Shown: positions 17,286 through 27,029, counted from the first letter of the stretch. The stretch: 64,000 bases of DNA from JACVRW01 sp963734025 (GCA_963734025.1 CAVTFR010000019.1:3371-67370); one strand, 5' to 3'. A program made the numbers and translations. Notes: generated by a model not told the origin, from the letters alone.

Positions 17286-19142
17286 GTGGTAGCCGCTGCG
17301 CTGGCCATTGGTTCGCTGGTCGTTGCCGTGTCGGCTCCCGCCGGTTCCGCCGCCGACCGGGCGTCGGTCGACGCATCCGCACCCGCGAGTCTTCTCGGCG
17401 GCGGCCCTGGCGGCATCCTCGGTTTCGCCCCCGGGTCGATTGCTGCGGATCCCGGACGGAGCGGAGCGGCACTCGCCCGAGCGGCGGCCGCAGGCTCCGG
17501 AGATCGGATGCTCCGTCGCGGTCGTCAGAGCTCGCGCGGCCAGGGCTTCGTGCGGGACGCCCGAGGCTTCGCCGAGATCGACGTGCCCGGGGCACTGCTC
17601 ACCGCGGCATACCGGAGCAACAATCGCGGGCAGATCGCCGGCGCCTACCTCGACTCTCGAAAGAGGTTCCACGGATTCCTCCGCGAGGGGCGCCGCCTTC
17701 GCAAGATCGACTTCCCCGGCGCCAGAGGAACCCTCGCCGCCGGGATCGACGACCGGGGCCGCGTCGTCGGTTCGTACACCTACGGGCGCGACACGCCTGC
17801 CCTCCAGTTCGAGCACGGCTTCCTTCTCGACGGGCGCGGCCGGTTCCGAAGGATCGATGTGCGTGGGGCGACGGCGACCCGGCCGGCCGCGATCAACAGC
17901 CGCAACCAGATCGCCGGCGAGTACGTCGACCGGACCGGCAGATCCCACGGCTACCTGCAGGACAGTGACGGCGCAGTCACCACCGTCGACCCGCCGGGGG
18001 CCGGGGCAGCCGTGGTCACGGACGTCGACAATCAAGGTCGCGTCGTGGGCATCTCCGTCGATGAAAAGCAGACGGCGATCAGCGCCTTCGTGCGCGACCC
18101 GGACGGGCGCTTCACGACCATCGACAACCCCGACGCCGGCTTCTACGGCACCCAGCCCTCGGGCATCAATGACGACGGCCAGATCGCGGGCAGCTACTTC
18201 GACGACAACGACAGGATCCATGGCTTCGTTCTCGATGACGGCGCATACACCACCGTCGAAGCCCCCGACGCGCCCGGCAACACCCAGGTGCTCGACATCG
18301 ACGACCGTGGCCGCCTGGTGGGCCTAGCCGGCCAGGTCGGCTACGGCTACCTCGACGACGGGCGCGGGACGCCGATCGAGATCGACGCTCCCGGCGTCAG
18401 CAGCAACACCTTCCCGTCGGGCATCAACAATCGGGGCGAGATCGTCGGGTACTCCGACGAGGGCGCCGCCAGGCGCTACCGCGGCTTCCTGCGCGACCGG
18501 CGGGGCCGGGTGCGGCGGATCGACGTTCCCGGCGCCATGGGATCCGGCGCCGCACGCATCAATGACCGCGGGGACATCGTCGGCTTCTACAGCAACACCA
18601 GCGAGAACCCCGTCATGGCCACCGACAGCCGCGGCTTCCTGCTCGACGGCCGTGGGCGCCTCACCCGAATCGACGTTCCCGGCGCCAAGCTGACTCAGCC
18701 GCTCGGGATCAACAACCTCGGCGAGATCGTCGGCGGCTACGCCGACGCCTCGGGCACACCGCACGGGTTCCTGCGCGGCCGCGACGGCGAGTTCACCACG
18801 ATCGACATCCCCGACGCCCTGGTCACGGCGGTGTTCGACGTCAACGACCGCGGCCAGACGGCCGGCATCTACATCGATGCCGGCGGCCGGCTCCACGGCT
18901 TCCGGCGCGACCGCTCCGGCGAAGTCACCACGATCGACGCCCCGGGAGCGGTCCAGACCCGGGTCCGTGGCATCAACAACCGCGGCCAGCTCGCGATTGA
19001 CACCGTCGACCTGCAGCTCAAACACCACAGCCTCCTGTTCGACAAGGGCCGCTACACCGAGATCAGACCGCGCGGCGTCCCGAACGGCTCGCTTGCCACG
19101 GACGTCGATGACCGCGGCCGCGTTCTCGGCTCGGTGCTCTGA
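17286..19142 (+). CDS. Secreted HAF-repeat protein
   Basis: 618 aa with a signal peptide (IGSLVVAVSAPAGSAA) and about twelve 40-45-residue repeats. Each repeat carries HGFLRD-type, 'xxIDVPGA', 'INxRGQIVGxY' blocks, for example HGFLRGRDGEFTTIDIPDAL then DVNDRGQTAGIYIDAGGRLHG. This is the HAF repeat (probable extracellular repeat) architecture, expected to fold as a beta-propeller-like or solenoid surface protein. The GTG start lies directly before the hydrophobic segment; no clear ribosome binding site is seen. It is not in an operon with the TetR gene (129 bases apart). Function unknown. Confidence 0.8.
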   Translation: MVAAALAIGSLVVAVSAPAGSAADRASVDASAPASLLGGGPGGILGFAPGSIAADPGRSGAALARAAAAGSGDRMLRRGRQSSRGQGFVRDARGFAEIDVPGALLTAAYRSNNRGQIAGAYLDSRKRFHGFLREGRRLRKIDFPGARGTLAAGIDDRGRVVGSYTYGRDTPALQFEHGFLLDGRGRFRRIDVRGATATRPAAINSRNQIAGEYVDRTGRSHGYLQDSDGAVTTVDPPGAGAAVVTDVDNQGRVVGISVDEKQTAISAFVRDPDGRFTTIDNPDAGFYGTQPSGINDDGQIAGSYFDDNDRIHGFVLDDGAYTTVEAPDAPGNTQVLDIDDRGRLVGLAGQVGYGYLDDGRGTPIEIDAPGVSSNTFPSGINNRGEIVGYSDEGAARRYRGFLRDRRGRVRRIDVPGAMGSGAARINDRGDIVGFYSNTSENPVMATDSRGFLLDGRGRLTRIDVPGAKLTQPLGINNLGEIVGGYADASGTPHGFLRGRDGEFTTIDIPDALVTAVFDVNDRGQTAGIYIDAGGRLHGFRRDRSGEVTTIDAPGAVQTRVRGINNRGQLAIDTVDLQLKHHSLLFDKGRYTEIRPRGVPNGSLATDVDDRGRVLGSVL

Positions 19143-19194
19143 GGGCCGGCTCACGCCGATCACATCGTCCGGGGGCCTGGCGCGCTCGCCGGAG

Positions 19195-19338
19195 GGGCGG
19201 CCTCGCCTCCACCTCCCAACGAGACTCCTCAAACTCATCGGCGTAGGCGTGCCAGACGCGCATCGTTGCCTCGCGTCCGTAGTACGTGCCGGCATCGAGA
19301 AGGTCGCCTGGCATCTCGAGCACGATGTCGGGGTCCAT
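19195..19338 (-). pseudogene. SnoaL/NTF2-like gene fragment
   Basis: About 48 codons read MDPDIVLEMPGDLLDAGTYY, then REATMRVWHAYADEFEESRW and EVEARPP before the frame drifts into Arg-rich text. The pattern matches the first two-thirds of an NTF2-like SnoaL domain (PDIVLEMPG..., W...F..SRWE.E), which is normally about 130 residues. The frame may reach a little upstream (TEVAAGPI). It is probably a 5' relic whose end was lost. Confidence 0.5.
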
Positions 19339-19404
19339 GATCGGGCCCGCTGCAACCTCGGTCGGGGCGGACGGGACCGGGTCAGCCGGCTCAGGGCGCC
19401 AGGC

Positions 19405-20337
19405 TCACCCCTCGACGGCCGGGAGCACCGCCGTCGCCGCGAGCTCGATCTGCCGCGGCTCGTCCCCGAGCGGCCAGAGGTACACGCGCTCACACCCCGC
19501 CCGGGCGTACTGGGACAGCAGCTCCGCGCACTTCTCGGCGGGTCCGATGCAGAGTTGGTCGCCCAGGGCGTCGGGGTCGCGCCTCAAGAGCGGCCCCAAG
19601 ACCTCTCGCAACATGCGGTCCGCGTCGCGGGCATCCGCGGTGATCCAGGTCCACATCGTTACCAATGCGTTGGGGAACCGATCGGGATCCCGGTCACGAG
19701 CCCGCAGCTCCTGCGACAGCGACTCTCTCGCGGCCTTGAAGCGCTCGGGAGTTGTGTTGTATGCGGATGCGAACCATCCGTCGCCCAGGCGAGCGACACG
19801 GCGGAGGCCCGCCTTCGAGCCCCAGCTACCGATCCAGACCGGGACTCCCCCCGTCCGGCTTGGCGCCGGCGCCGGCTGCGAGTCCGGCATCGAGTAGTGG
19901 CAGAGGCTCGCGGGTGGTGTCTCGTCACGCAAGAGCGCCCGCAGGATCGCGGTGGCTTCGTCGAACCGCTCCCAGCGCTGCTCGTAGGGGACGCCGACTG
20001 CTTCGTAGTCGCGCTCAGATGACCCGGGACCTACTCCCGCGATGACTCGCCCGCCCGAAAGCAGATCCAGCGCGGCGAGCGTCTTCGCAAGCGGCACGGG
20101 CCCGCGCAGCGCGACAAGCGAGACCGTTGTCGCGAGCTCCATGGCGCCCGATCGGTCGATGACGGCGGCGAGGGCCGTCGGACCATCCAGCCACGGCCTC
20201 TGATACAGAAAGTGATCGTTGGCGGACAACGCGGCAAAGCGACACTCCCGCGCGGTGTCGGCGGCGCGCGTGAGACGGACGAGGGACTGGCCCTCGTCTC
20301 CGAACTCCATCAGAGGCAGATGCACCGCCAGCTCCAA
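19405..20337 (-). CDS. LLM-class (F420-dependent-type) oxidoreductase
   Basis: A 310-aa luciferase-like monooxygenase fold protein. MELAVHLPLMEFGDEGQ opens the barrel, then LATTVSLVALRGPVPLAKTLAALDLLSGGR with VIAGVGPGSSERDYEA, the usual family core, and WIGSWGSKAGLRRVARLGDGWF near the cofactor pocket. Family members use F420 or FMN to oxidise alcohols, aldehydes or amines. It is monocistronic on the minus strand, divergent from the small-protein cluster at 20508. The substrate is unknown. It is one of four LLM genes in the window, which fits an F420-rich actinobacterium. Confidence 0.85.
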   Translation of the reverse strand: MELAVHLPLMEFGDEGQSLVRLTRAADTARECRFAALSANDHFLYQRPWLDGPTALAAVIDRSGAMELATTVSLVALRGPVPLAKTLAALDLLSGGRVIAGVGPGSSERDYEAVGVPYEQRWERFDEATAILRALLRDETPPASLCHYSMPDSQPAPAPSRTGGVPVWIGSWGSKAGLRRVARLGDGWFASAYNTTPERFKAARESLSQELRARDRDPDRFPNALVTMWTWITADARDADRMLREVLGPLLRRDPDALGDQLCIGPAEKCAELLSQYARAGCERVYLWPLGDEPRQIELAATAVLPAVEG

Positions 20338-20507
20338 GCCAAGCGGATCCTCTCACGTATGTGATGGCCGTCACGGGCCGTCGTGGTGGGCGCCGGCGAA
20401 AGATCGTGGTCGGCCCCACGAGGCGAAGCGGTGGGCCTCGGTAGAGACTGGCTGAGCACTGGACTCGCACGGCTCCGGAGGATGTGGAGCCCCTATGGAG
20501 GTGGAGG

Positions 20508-20924
20508 ATGAACTACGCATCGAACCTGCCACAGCCGAGACGCTCGCTGGCCGTTCCGCTCTTGGCCGCGGCTGTCCTGGGCGCCGGGCTCGCAACGGCG
20601 ACGTTCGCCCTCGTGAACATCGAGGACGAGCCGATCGTGTCGTTGCCCACGCCCGCGGCTGAGCCTGCCCCCGTTCCCAGCGATGCCGTGGCCGGGCAGC
20701 GCAACGACGGCGGACCGGCAGAGGGAACTGCGCAACGGATCCTCGGGCCGGAGACCGCTCAGGCCTCGACCGGGACTTCGGCCGCCGCCGCCGGTGTCCG
20801 CTACGACGGGGGTCCCGAGGAGGGCACGCGCGGAGCGGTCGTCGAGCAGCCGCTCCCGCCAGGGACCCGCTACGACGGCGGACCCGAGGAAGGCTCGCGA
20901 GCCGTCGCGACCCAAGGTCCGTAG
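20508..20924 (+). CDS. Membrane-anchored protein with YDGGPEEG repeats
   Basis: 138 aa. GGAGGTGGAGG precedes the ATG at 20508. A single hydrophobic helix (SLAVPLLAAAVLGAGLATATFALV) near the N-terminus is followed by a disordered Pro/Ala/Gly region holding three imperfect copies of the motif R[YN]DGGPxEGxR (QRNDGGPAEGTA, RYDGGPEEGTRG, RYDGGPEEGSRA). It is probably exported with its C-terminus outside. I recall similar YDGGPEEG tails in Thermoleophilia but no function. The next two genes are also small. Confidence 0.6.
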   Translation: MNYASNLPQPRRSLAVPLLAAAVLGAGLATATFALVNIEDEPIVSLPTPAAEPAPVPSDAVAGQRNDGGPAEGTAQRILGPETAQASTGTSAAAAGVRYDGGPEEGTRGAVVEQPLPPGTRYDGGPEEGSRAVATQGP

Positions 20925-20935
20925 CCGGGCGCGCA

Positions 20936-21172
20936 ATGCCGACCCTCATCTGTTTCAGCGGCCTCGGCGGTGATGGCATCACCGTCGAGGAAACGCCGGA
21001 GCACGTCCTGGACGTCCTGCGGGGCGGCGCCGGCAAGCCTCTGCTGCTGACCCGGAATGGTCGGCACGACGAGGTCTACATCAATCCCAGCCGCATCGCG
21101 TGCTGGTACCCGAGCTCGGGCGAGAAGGGCGCCCCGCCCGTGGTGCCGCGTCCGTTCCAGGGGCCGATTTGA
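20936..21172 (+). CDS. Small conserved-looking protein of unknown function
   Basis: 78 aa: MPTLICFSGLGGDGITVEE, a helix (EHVLDVLRGG), then GKPLLLTRNGRHDEVYINPS and IACWYPSS. The LTRNG...VYINPxxIxxW segment is a short beta-rich module. It has no signal peptide. The gene sits 11 bases after the YDGGPEEG gene, and its TGA overlaps the TTG start of the next (TTGA), so all three are likely cotranscribed. Not recognised. Confidence 0.5.
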   Translation: MPTLICFSGLGGDGITVEETPEHVLDVLRGGAGKPLLLTRNGRHDEVYINPSRIACWYPSSGEKGAPPVVPRPFQGPI

Positions 21173-21474
21173 GCCTGCGGACCCTGATACTCGCTGCCTG
21201 CGTGGTCGCGCTCGCCCTGCCTGCGATCGCGACTGCGCAGACCTACACGGACCTACGCTCGCCGGACGCGCGGGACGCGGCTCGGGCGCAGTCGCCCGCC
21301 GGCGGCGAGCCGTCAGAGCCGGTGACGCCGACCGTCGTCCACACGAGCGACAGCGGAAGCCAGACGCTGCCGATCGTCCTGTCGAGCCTGGCGCTCGTGG
21401 TCGCGTTGGCCGGCATCGGGGTGGCGCTGGGCGCCCTCTACCGACGGCCGCGGCCCAGATGGACGGCGCGCTAA
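21169..21474 (+). CDS. Small exported membrane protein with an SPDARDAA motif
   Basis: 101 aa from a TTG overlapping the previous stop. A signal peptide (LILAACVVALALPAIATAQ) is followed by TYTDLRSPDARDAARAQSP, a Pro/Ser-rich stretch, and a C-terminal helix (LPIVLSSLALVVALAGIGVALGALY) ending in basic residues, which anchors it. The DLRSPDARDAA box recurs in Thermoleophilia membrane proteins of unknown role. It closes the three-gene group; the LuxR-type regulator converges from 21499. Confidence 0.55.
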   Translation: MSLRTLILAACVVALALPAIATAQTYTDLRSPDARDAARAQSPAGGEPSEPVTPTVVHTSDSGSQTLPIVLSSLALVVALAGIGVALGALYRRPRPRWTAR

Positions 21475-21498
21475 CGCGTGCTTCGTGCCCGGCCTGCG

Positions 21499-24356
21499 TT
21501 ACGGCTCGAGAATCCCGGCAAGCTCATCGCGCGAGTCGATGGTCAGTTTGCGGTAGGCGTGCGTCAGGTGTGTCTCCACGGTCCTCAGGCTCACGAAGAG
21601 ACCCTCGGCGATCTGCACGGTTCGTCATTCCGTCGGCCGCCATCAGCGCCACGCGTAGCTCGCTTCCGGTGAGCGCGTCGCGCCCGCGCGCCGCGTCGCG
21701 GCGGGGGCGGGCGCCAGCCATCGTCATCTCGCTGCGAGCCTGCTCCGCCAAGGCGCCCGCCGCGCAGCGATGCGCCAGGTCCAAGCCCTCGCGCAGGCGC
21801 TCGAGCGCCTCTGCGCGGCTGCCTGCCCGCCGGAGCAAGCCCCCGAGGTCGATCAGCGCGCGGGCTCGCTCGAGCAGGGCCGGAGAGCCGTCCAGCACCT
21901 CGACCGCCTTGCGCAACGCCGCAATCCCGGCGTCGCCGCCGGCCACGACACCGAGCGCCCGCAGCGACACCCCCCAGGCGCGCGGCGCGCCGAAGGAACG
22001 GACCAGCGCCTCCTCCTCGTGGGCGAGCTCGAGAGCCTGCGCCGTGTCGCCCTCCCTGGCCAGCTCCAGCGCGTGCAGCGACCGCCACGGCCAGAGGCAG
22101 GCGCCGAACGAGCCGGCGGCGAAGCCCTTCGCGGCCGCATGCATGTCGGCCTCGCCCGGTCCAGCCTGACCGAGCTTGATCCGCAAGCGCCCGCGGCTTT
22201 GCTGGAACAGCAGGTACGGCAGCAGCGGCGGCGCTGTCTCCGGCATCCGGCTTGCGGCGAGCACGGCGGCTGCCTCGTCGGGACGACCGCAATCGAGCAG
22301 GATGTCGATCAGGAACGCCAGTGCGTAGGTCCGCGCCGCCCAGCGCGGGCTGGGTGTCATCTCGATCGCCAGACGGAAGTCGGCCTCCGCCGCCGGCACG
22401 TCGCCGACACGATGCTCCAACAGCCCCCGGAAGCAGTATGCGAGCGCCGCGCCGAGCATCGATCCCTTCGCGCGCGCATCCTCGAGCGCCGCCTCCACCA
22501 CAGCATGGGCGGGCGCGAACGACTCCGCGAGCACCAGGCCGCTCACGGCGTACCAGTAGGCCGGTGCCTCCACGCCCACCTCGGTGAGCAACTTCCCGTC
22601 CCCGAGCGCGCCATCCGCACAGGCGATCGCGTCTTTCGCCGTGGCGACTATCGGCATCGGCCTCACCCGCAACCGCCGCCAGCGCGACCCGCTCGGCGAA
22701 GGTCCGGCCCCGAAGCCCGGCGTCGCGCAGCGCGCGTGCGCGGGCCAGCGCGGCGCCTCGGAGCTCGGGGTGAAGGCGGCCCGCGTTGACGAGGTCAGCC
22801 TCGAGCTCCAGCGAGAGCTCACGATCGGCGCCGGCCAGCTCGTCGGAGCTGCGCTCGAGCACCGAGACCGCCTCGTGTACGCGCCCGCTGTGCACGAGTG
22901 GAACGGCCAGCTCGCGCGTGAGCTCGGCACGCTCACGGACATCGTCGGTGTGGTCCAGCGCGGCCCGCAGGTGCTCGGCCGCCTCCGGCAGGCACAGCGA
23001 GGCCTCGGCAAGACCGAGCAGGCGCAGAACGCGGGGGCGCTGTGAGGCTGCGGGAGGCTCCGCGAGCGCTCGCGTCAGATATATGCGCGCGCCATCCGGA
23101 GCTCCCGCCGACAGCGCGCCGACCGCGGACTCGCACAGCAGCTCCACTAGCAGCTCATCGCCCCTTGCGTCGACGCCGAGCAGGTGAGCCGCAATCGCCT
23201 CGAGCGGAGCACCGGCTGCCTCGAGGAGCTCCGCGGCGCGGGCATGCGCGACGCTTCGCCGGTGGGAAGGGATCGAGTTGTAGACGGCCGTGTGAAGCAC
23301 GGGATGCACGAACTCGAGCGGCTCGCTGGGACCGATCAGGCCGGCGGCCGCGAGCGCATCGGCCGCCCAGACCGCCGAGTCGTATTCGATTTCCGCCAGC
23401 TCGGCGGCCTCCGCGAGCCTCGGGCTGGTGCCCCATACGGCCAAGGCGGCTACGAGCTCACCGGCCTCCGGCGGAAGCCGCCCGACGCGCCTGGCCACCG
23501 CGCGGGAGATCGTCGCAGACGCGATGTCGGGGACGTCCTCGCGCATGGAAAGGGTCGGCCCGACGGCCGGGTCCCGAAGCTCGTCGAGCATCGCGCGCAC
23601 GAGAAACGGATTGCCCCCGGTGGCGGCATGGAATGCCTCTACGAGCTCAGCCTTGGTATCGCCTCCGAACTGTTCATCGACCAGGCCTCTGGTTCCCGCC
23701 TGGCTGAGCGGCCCCGGAACGAGCAGCGTCGTGGCGTCCGCCGTGCTGGGGAGCGGGAGCTCCTCGACGCCCGCCCGGTCGGCCGGATTGAAGGCGATCG
23801 CCAGCAGAACGGGCAGGTCCTCGGCGCGGTTGGCCAGGTAGCGCAGCCAGCGAAGCGACGGCCCGTCGGCCCACTGCGCGTCATCCACGGCAACGACGAG
23901 CGGCTCACCTCCGACGAGATTGACGAGCGCCCAGTACAGCCCGTGGAGCGCCGCCCCCATTGCGTCGGGGCTGACCGCGGGCGCCTCCGCGGGTGCCGGT
24001 CGCAGCCCCAGGGCCACGTCGGCGAGCCGCGCCGCTCCAGCGAGCAGCCTCTCGCGTTCGGCGTCCGAGACTCCCAAGGCCGGCGCGAACAGTGCTCGGA
24101 CGACGCCCCACGGATACGCCTGCTCGAATTCGCTCCCCCGGCCGGTGAGCACACGGATACCCCGATCCGACGCGCGGCCGCATGCGAAATCGAGCAGGGC
24201 GCTCTTGCCGACGCCGGCTGGGCCCTCGATGACGACGACACTGCCCGCACCGGCCCGGACGGCCTCGAGGCGCTTGCTCAATTCGGCGAGTTCGCTGTCT
24301 CGCTCGACGAGCTGAGGAGTGCGAGTTCGCCGAGCTGTGCGGGGCTCTGCCGACAT
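21499..24356 (-). CDS. LuxR-family regulator with N-terminal AAA ATPase (frameshifted in two places)
   Basis: A large ATPase (LAL/MalT-like) regulator of about 950 residues. Start 24356 opens MSAEPRTARRTR. Walker A is GPAGVGKSALLDFACG, Walker B LVVAVDDAQWAD. A helical middle (tetratricopeptide-like) follows. The C-terminal LuxR helix-turn-helix reads LTGSELRVALMAADG, then IAEGLFVSLRTVETHLTHAYRKL, ending at TAA 21499. Frames change near 22650 and again near 21620 inside the HTH (MTNR to IAEGL), so two indels are needed. It senses an unknown ligand or ATP state. A perfect hairpin (24469-24490) lies about 110 bases upstream. Confidence 0.8.
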
Positions 24357-24468
24357 GACGTCAGTACCCGCGCGAACCTGCCTGCCGAGGCGCACCGGTC
24401 CTGGGAGTCGATCGATGCGCTGCGAATGGAGGGAGGAGGAGAACGGCGACCTTGCGAGTCCGGGGGTT

Positions 24469-24490
24469 CTGTCCCCAAAGTGGGGGACAG
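24469..24490. repeat. Perfect inverted repeat upstream of the LuxR-type gene
   Basis: CTGTCCCC-AAAGTG-GGGGACAG, 8-bp arms with a 6-base loop, followed by TCAACAGTCAACA (a small direct repeat). It lies between two minus-strand genes: it could be the terminator of the upstream LLM gene, an operator, or an extragenic repeat. No T tract on the minus side. Confidence 0.5.
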
Positions 24491-24585
24491 TCAACAGTCA
24501 ACATACCCCCGCCTGGGCGCGTGCGCAAACGGAGTGAGGAACCGCCGAGTCGAGCGCGCATTCCGGCGGGCTCACCTGAGGAGCG

Positions 24586-25611
24586 TCACACGGGCCCTTC
24601 GGAGGCGGCCGGCGCCGCCGCTTGGAGCATCTCGCGGAGCTGCTCCTCCGGCAGCCCCAGTGGAAGTACGAGGTCGATTGCGTCGCTTCCCTCCTCCAGC
24701 CACCGGCGCACGGCCTGCGGGGCCTCGTCGTAGGTCGCCATGACGGTCACCTCGTCGGCCAGCCGCTCGGCCGCCGCGGGGAGCGTCAGCGGTACGTCGC
24801 CCTGATTGGCCTCGAGCAGGGCGTCAACCTCACGGGCGAAGCCGAATTGATCACGCAGCACCCGTGGGTAGAGCGGACCCATGCGAGTGAGGTATGCGAC
24901 GAGCCACCCTGCGGCGATTGCGCGGGCGGTCTCTTCGTCGCCCGCGATTGCGAGCGGGACGCTGGTGGCCACCCGGGTCGCGCCCGCATCCTCCGATAGC
25001 GACTCGCCCTCGGCGAGCAGCGCCCTCCCGTCCGCCAGCCGCCCGCGGGCCCAGAGAAAAGGCAGCCACTCGTCCGCCAGCTCACCGGCCAGCCGGACGG
25101 AGGCCGGCGCGAGCGCCGCGAGGAGCACCGGGACGGGCGGCTCGACCGGCACTCCGAGCCGCAGCGGCCGCACGTCGTCCCGCTCGAGCGGCACGCGGGC
25201 GCCGGCGAGCAGCGCGCGCACCGCAACGAGCGTGGCCCGCATCCGCTCGACCGGCCGGTCCCACACGAGCCCGTGCAGGCCCTCGACGAGCGGAGGGCTG
25301 CTGGCGCCGAGACCGAGCTCGAAGCGGCCGCCGGATGCTCGCTGCAGGCTTGCCGCGGCCATGGCGATCGCGCCCGGGGTGCGGCTCCACACGGGGAGCA
25401 CGCTCGTGGCGAGGCCGATGCGCGAGGTGAGCCCGGCGATTTGCGTGAGCAGGACCACCGCGTCGTGTGTCCATCCCTCGGCGCTCCCGAACCTGCCATA
25501 GCCAGATTCCTCGGCAGTCCTCGCCAGCCGGATCGTGGCTTCGGCGTCCGTGTGGAACGGCGTGACGCCGACGCCGACCCGCGAGCGGAAACCCTCGTGG
25601 CGGGTGGTCAA
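24586..25611 (-). CDS. LLM-class (F420-dependent-type) oxidoreductase
   Basis: A 341-aa luciferase-like enzyme. TTG at 25611 is chosen because GGTGAG precedes it and the conserved barrel begins at RVGVGVTPFHTDAEATIRLA. Other core marks are SRIGLATSVLPVWSRTPGAIAM, GGRFELGLGASSPPLVEGLH, then GDEETARAIAAGWLVAY and DEVTVMATYDEAPQAVRRWL. A cofactor-binding barrel with F420 or FMN is expected; the substrate is unknown. It is oriented like the LuxR gene but separated from it by 230 bases with a hairpin. Divergent from the homocysteine methyltransferase-like gene. Confidence 0.82.
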   Translation of the reverse strand: MTTRHEGFRSRVGVGVTPFHTDAEATIRLARTAEESGYGRFGSAEGWTHDAVVLLTQIAGLTSRIGLATSVLPVWSRTPGAIAMAAASLQRASGGRFELGLGASSPPLVEGLHGLVWDRPVERMRATLVAVRALLAGARVPLERDDVRPLRLGVPVEPPVPVLLAALAPASVRLAGELADEWLPFLWARGRLADGRALLAEGESLSEDAGATRVATSVPLAIAGDEETARAIAAGWLVAYLTRMGPLYPRVLRDQFGFAREVDALLEANQGDVPLTLPAAAERLADEVTVMATYDEAPQAVRRWLEEGSDAIDLVLPLGLPEEQLREMLQAAAPAASEGPV

Positions 25612-25708
25612 GCACTCACCGTAACCGACCGGGGCCAGAGCTCGCGGGCGCGCTCGAGAAAGCGCTGTGAGGCAAAATCTCGAGCTCGATCCAACGGAGG
25701 GTGCCTCT

Positions 25709-26677
25709 ATGACGTTCCGCGAACATCTCCCCCAGCTCGACGGCGATCTCTTCCTCAGTGATGGCGGAATCGAGACCGTGCTGATCTTCCATGAGGGACT
25801 CGACCTGCCGGCCTTCGCCGCCTTCGACCTACTCAAGGACGACGAGGGGACGGAGCGTCTGCGCAGCTACTACGAGCCCTACGTCGCATTGGCGCGTGAG
25901 AGTGGGACGGGGTTCGTGCTGGAGAGCCCGACCTGGCGTGCCAGCCCGCGCTGGGCAGGCGAGCTCGGCTACGACCTCGAGCAGCTCGATGGCCTGAACC
26001 GCAGGGCGATCGCGCTGCTGGAGGAGATCCGTGACGAGCAGGGGGGCAGCGCGCCAATCGTGATCAGCGGCTGCGTGGGGCCGCACGACGACGGCTACAA
26101 CCCGGGTGAACTACTGGATGCGGATGGCGCCCAGGAGTACCACTCGACTCAGATCGGCACCTTCGCCGACACCGCCGCCGACCTGGTCACCGCGATCACG
26201 ATGACCTACGTGGAGGAGGCGACCGGCGTCGCGCGCGCGGCGGCGGAGGCAGGCCTGCCCTCGGTGATCTCGTTCACCGTCGAGACCGACGGCCGGCTGC
26301 CAAGCGGCCAGCCGCTCGGTGAGGCGATCGAGCAAGTCGACCGCGACACCGGCGACAGCCCCAGCTACTTCATGATCAACTGCGCCCACCCCACCCACTT
26401 CGAGTCGGTGCTCGAGCAGGGAGACGGCTGGCGGGAACGCGTCCAGGGTCTGCGCGCGAATGCCTCTACACGGAGTCACGCGGAGCTCGACGAGGCGGAC
26501 GAGCTGGACGAGGGCGACCCCACCGACCTCGGCGTTCGGTACGCCGGGCTGCGCGAGCGGCTGCCGCGGTTGAACGTGCTTGGCGGGTGCTGCGGAACCG
26601 ATCACCGCCACATCGCGGAAATCCGCGACGCGTGGCTTACGAGCGGATCCGGTCAGCGCCGTCCAGGGCGGCCTTGA
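25709..26677 (+). CDS. Homocysteine S-methyltransferase-family protein
   Basis: 322 aa. GGAGG lies 8 bases before the ATG at 25709. The barrel shows LFLSDGGIETVLIFHEG, PIVISGCVGPHDDGY, then PSYFMINCAHPTHFE and the double Cys LGGCCGTDHRHIAEI, which give the zinc ligands of Cys-dependent methyltransferases (Cys in NCAHP and the CC pair). These transfer a methyl group to homocysteine or a related thiol, donor unknown (S-methylmethionine or a betaine type). Its 3' end overlaps the convergent ACT-domain gene by 41 bases; the last residues (RRPGRP) may therefore be unreliable. Confidence 0.85.
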   Translation: MTFREHLPQLDGDLFLSDGGIETVLIFHEGLDLPAFAAFDLLKDDEGTERLRSYYEPYVALARESGTGFVLESPTWRASPRWAGELGYDLEQLDGLNRRAIALLEEIRDEQGGSAPIVISGCVGPHDDGYNPGELLDADGAQEYHSTQIGTFADTAADLVTAITMTYVEEATGVARAAAEAGLPSVISFTVETDGRLPSGQPLGEAIEQVDRDTGDSPSYFMINCAHPTHFESVLEQGDGWRERVQGLRANASTRSHAELDEADELDEGDPTDLGVRYAGLRERLPRLNVLGGCCGTDHRHIAEIRDAWLTSGSGQRRPGRP

Positions 26678-27029
26678 GGCCGTCCAGGTCAGGCGACCCG
26701 AAGACCACGCGATCGCGCGTCGCGACGTAGACCAGATCGAGGTCGACACCGGCGCGCGCGATCCTGCGGGTGAGGTCCGCCAGCACGCCGGGACGGTCCT
26801 CGACGTCGACCACCACGACCTCGCGCTCGCGCGTGACGGCCAGGTGCGAGATCGCCAGCAGGTGCTTCACGGCCTCGGCGTGCGGGACCAGCAGGTGGAG
26901 CTCGGCCCGCTCGCCGGGCCCGACGCAGGTTGCGGCCGCGATGTTGACGCCGGCGTCGCTGATCGCCGCTGCAACCCGTGCGAGCGCACCGGGCGTGTTC
27001 TCGACGTCTATGACCAGGTCGACCGGCAT
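26637..27029 (-). CDS. Tandem ACT-domain protein
   Basis: 130 aa with two ACT modules: VIDVENTPGALARVAAAISDAGVNI near residue 5 and VVVDVEDRPGVLADLTRRIARAGVD near residue 72, each with the beta-alpha-beta order and ligand-binding turn NTPG/DRPG. ACT domains bind amino acids and regulate enzymes. It has no catalytic domain here, so it is probably a small amino-acid sensor. It lies downstream of the YihY-type gene (27060) with a 30-base gap, so the two may be one transcript. Confidence 0.8.
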   Translation of the reverse strand: MPVDLVIDVENTPGALARVAAAISDAGVNIAAATCVGPGERAELHLLVPHAEAVKHLLAISHLAVTREREVVVVDVEDRPGVLADLTRRIARAGVDLDLVYVATRDRVVFGSPDLDGLKAALDGADRIRS

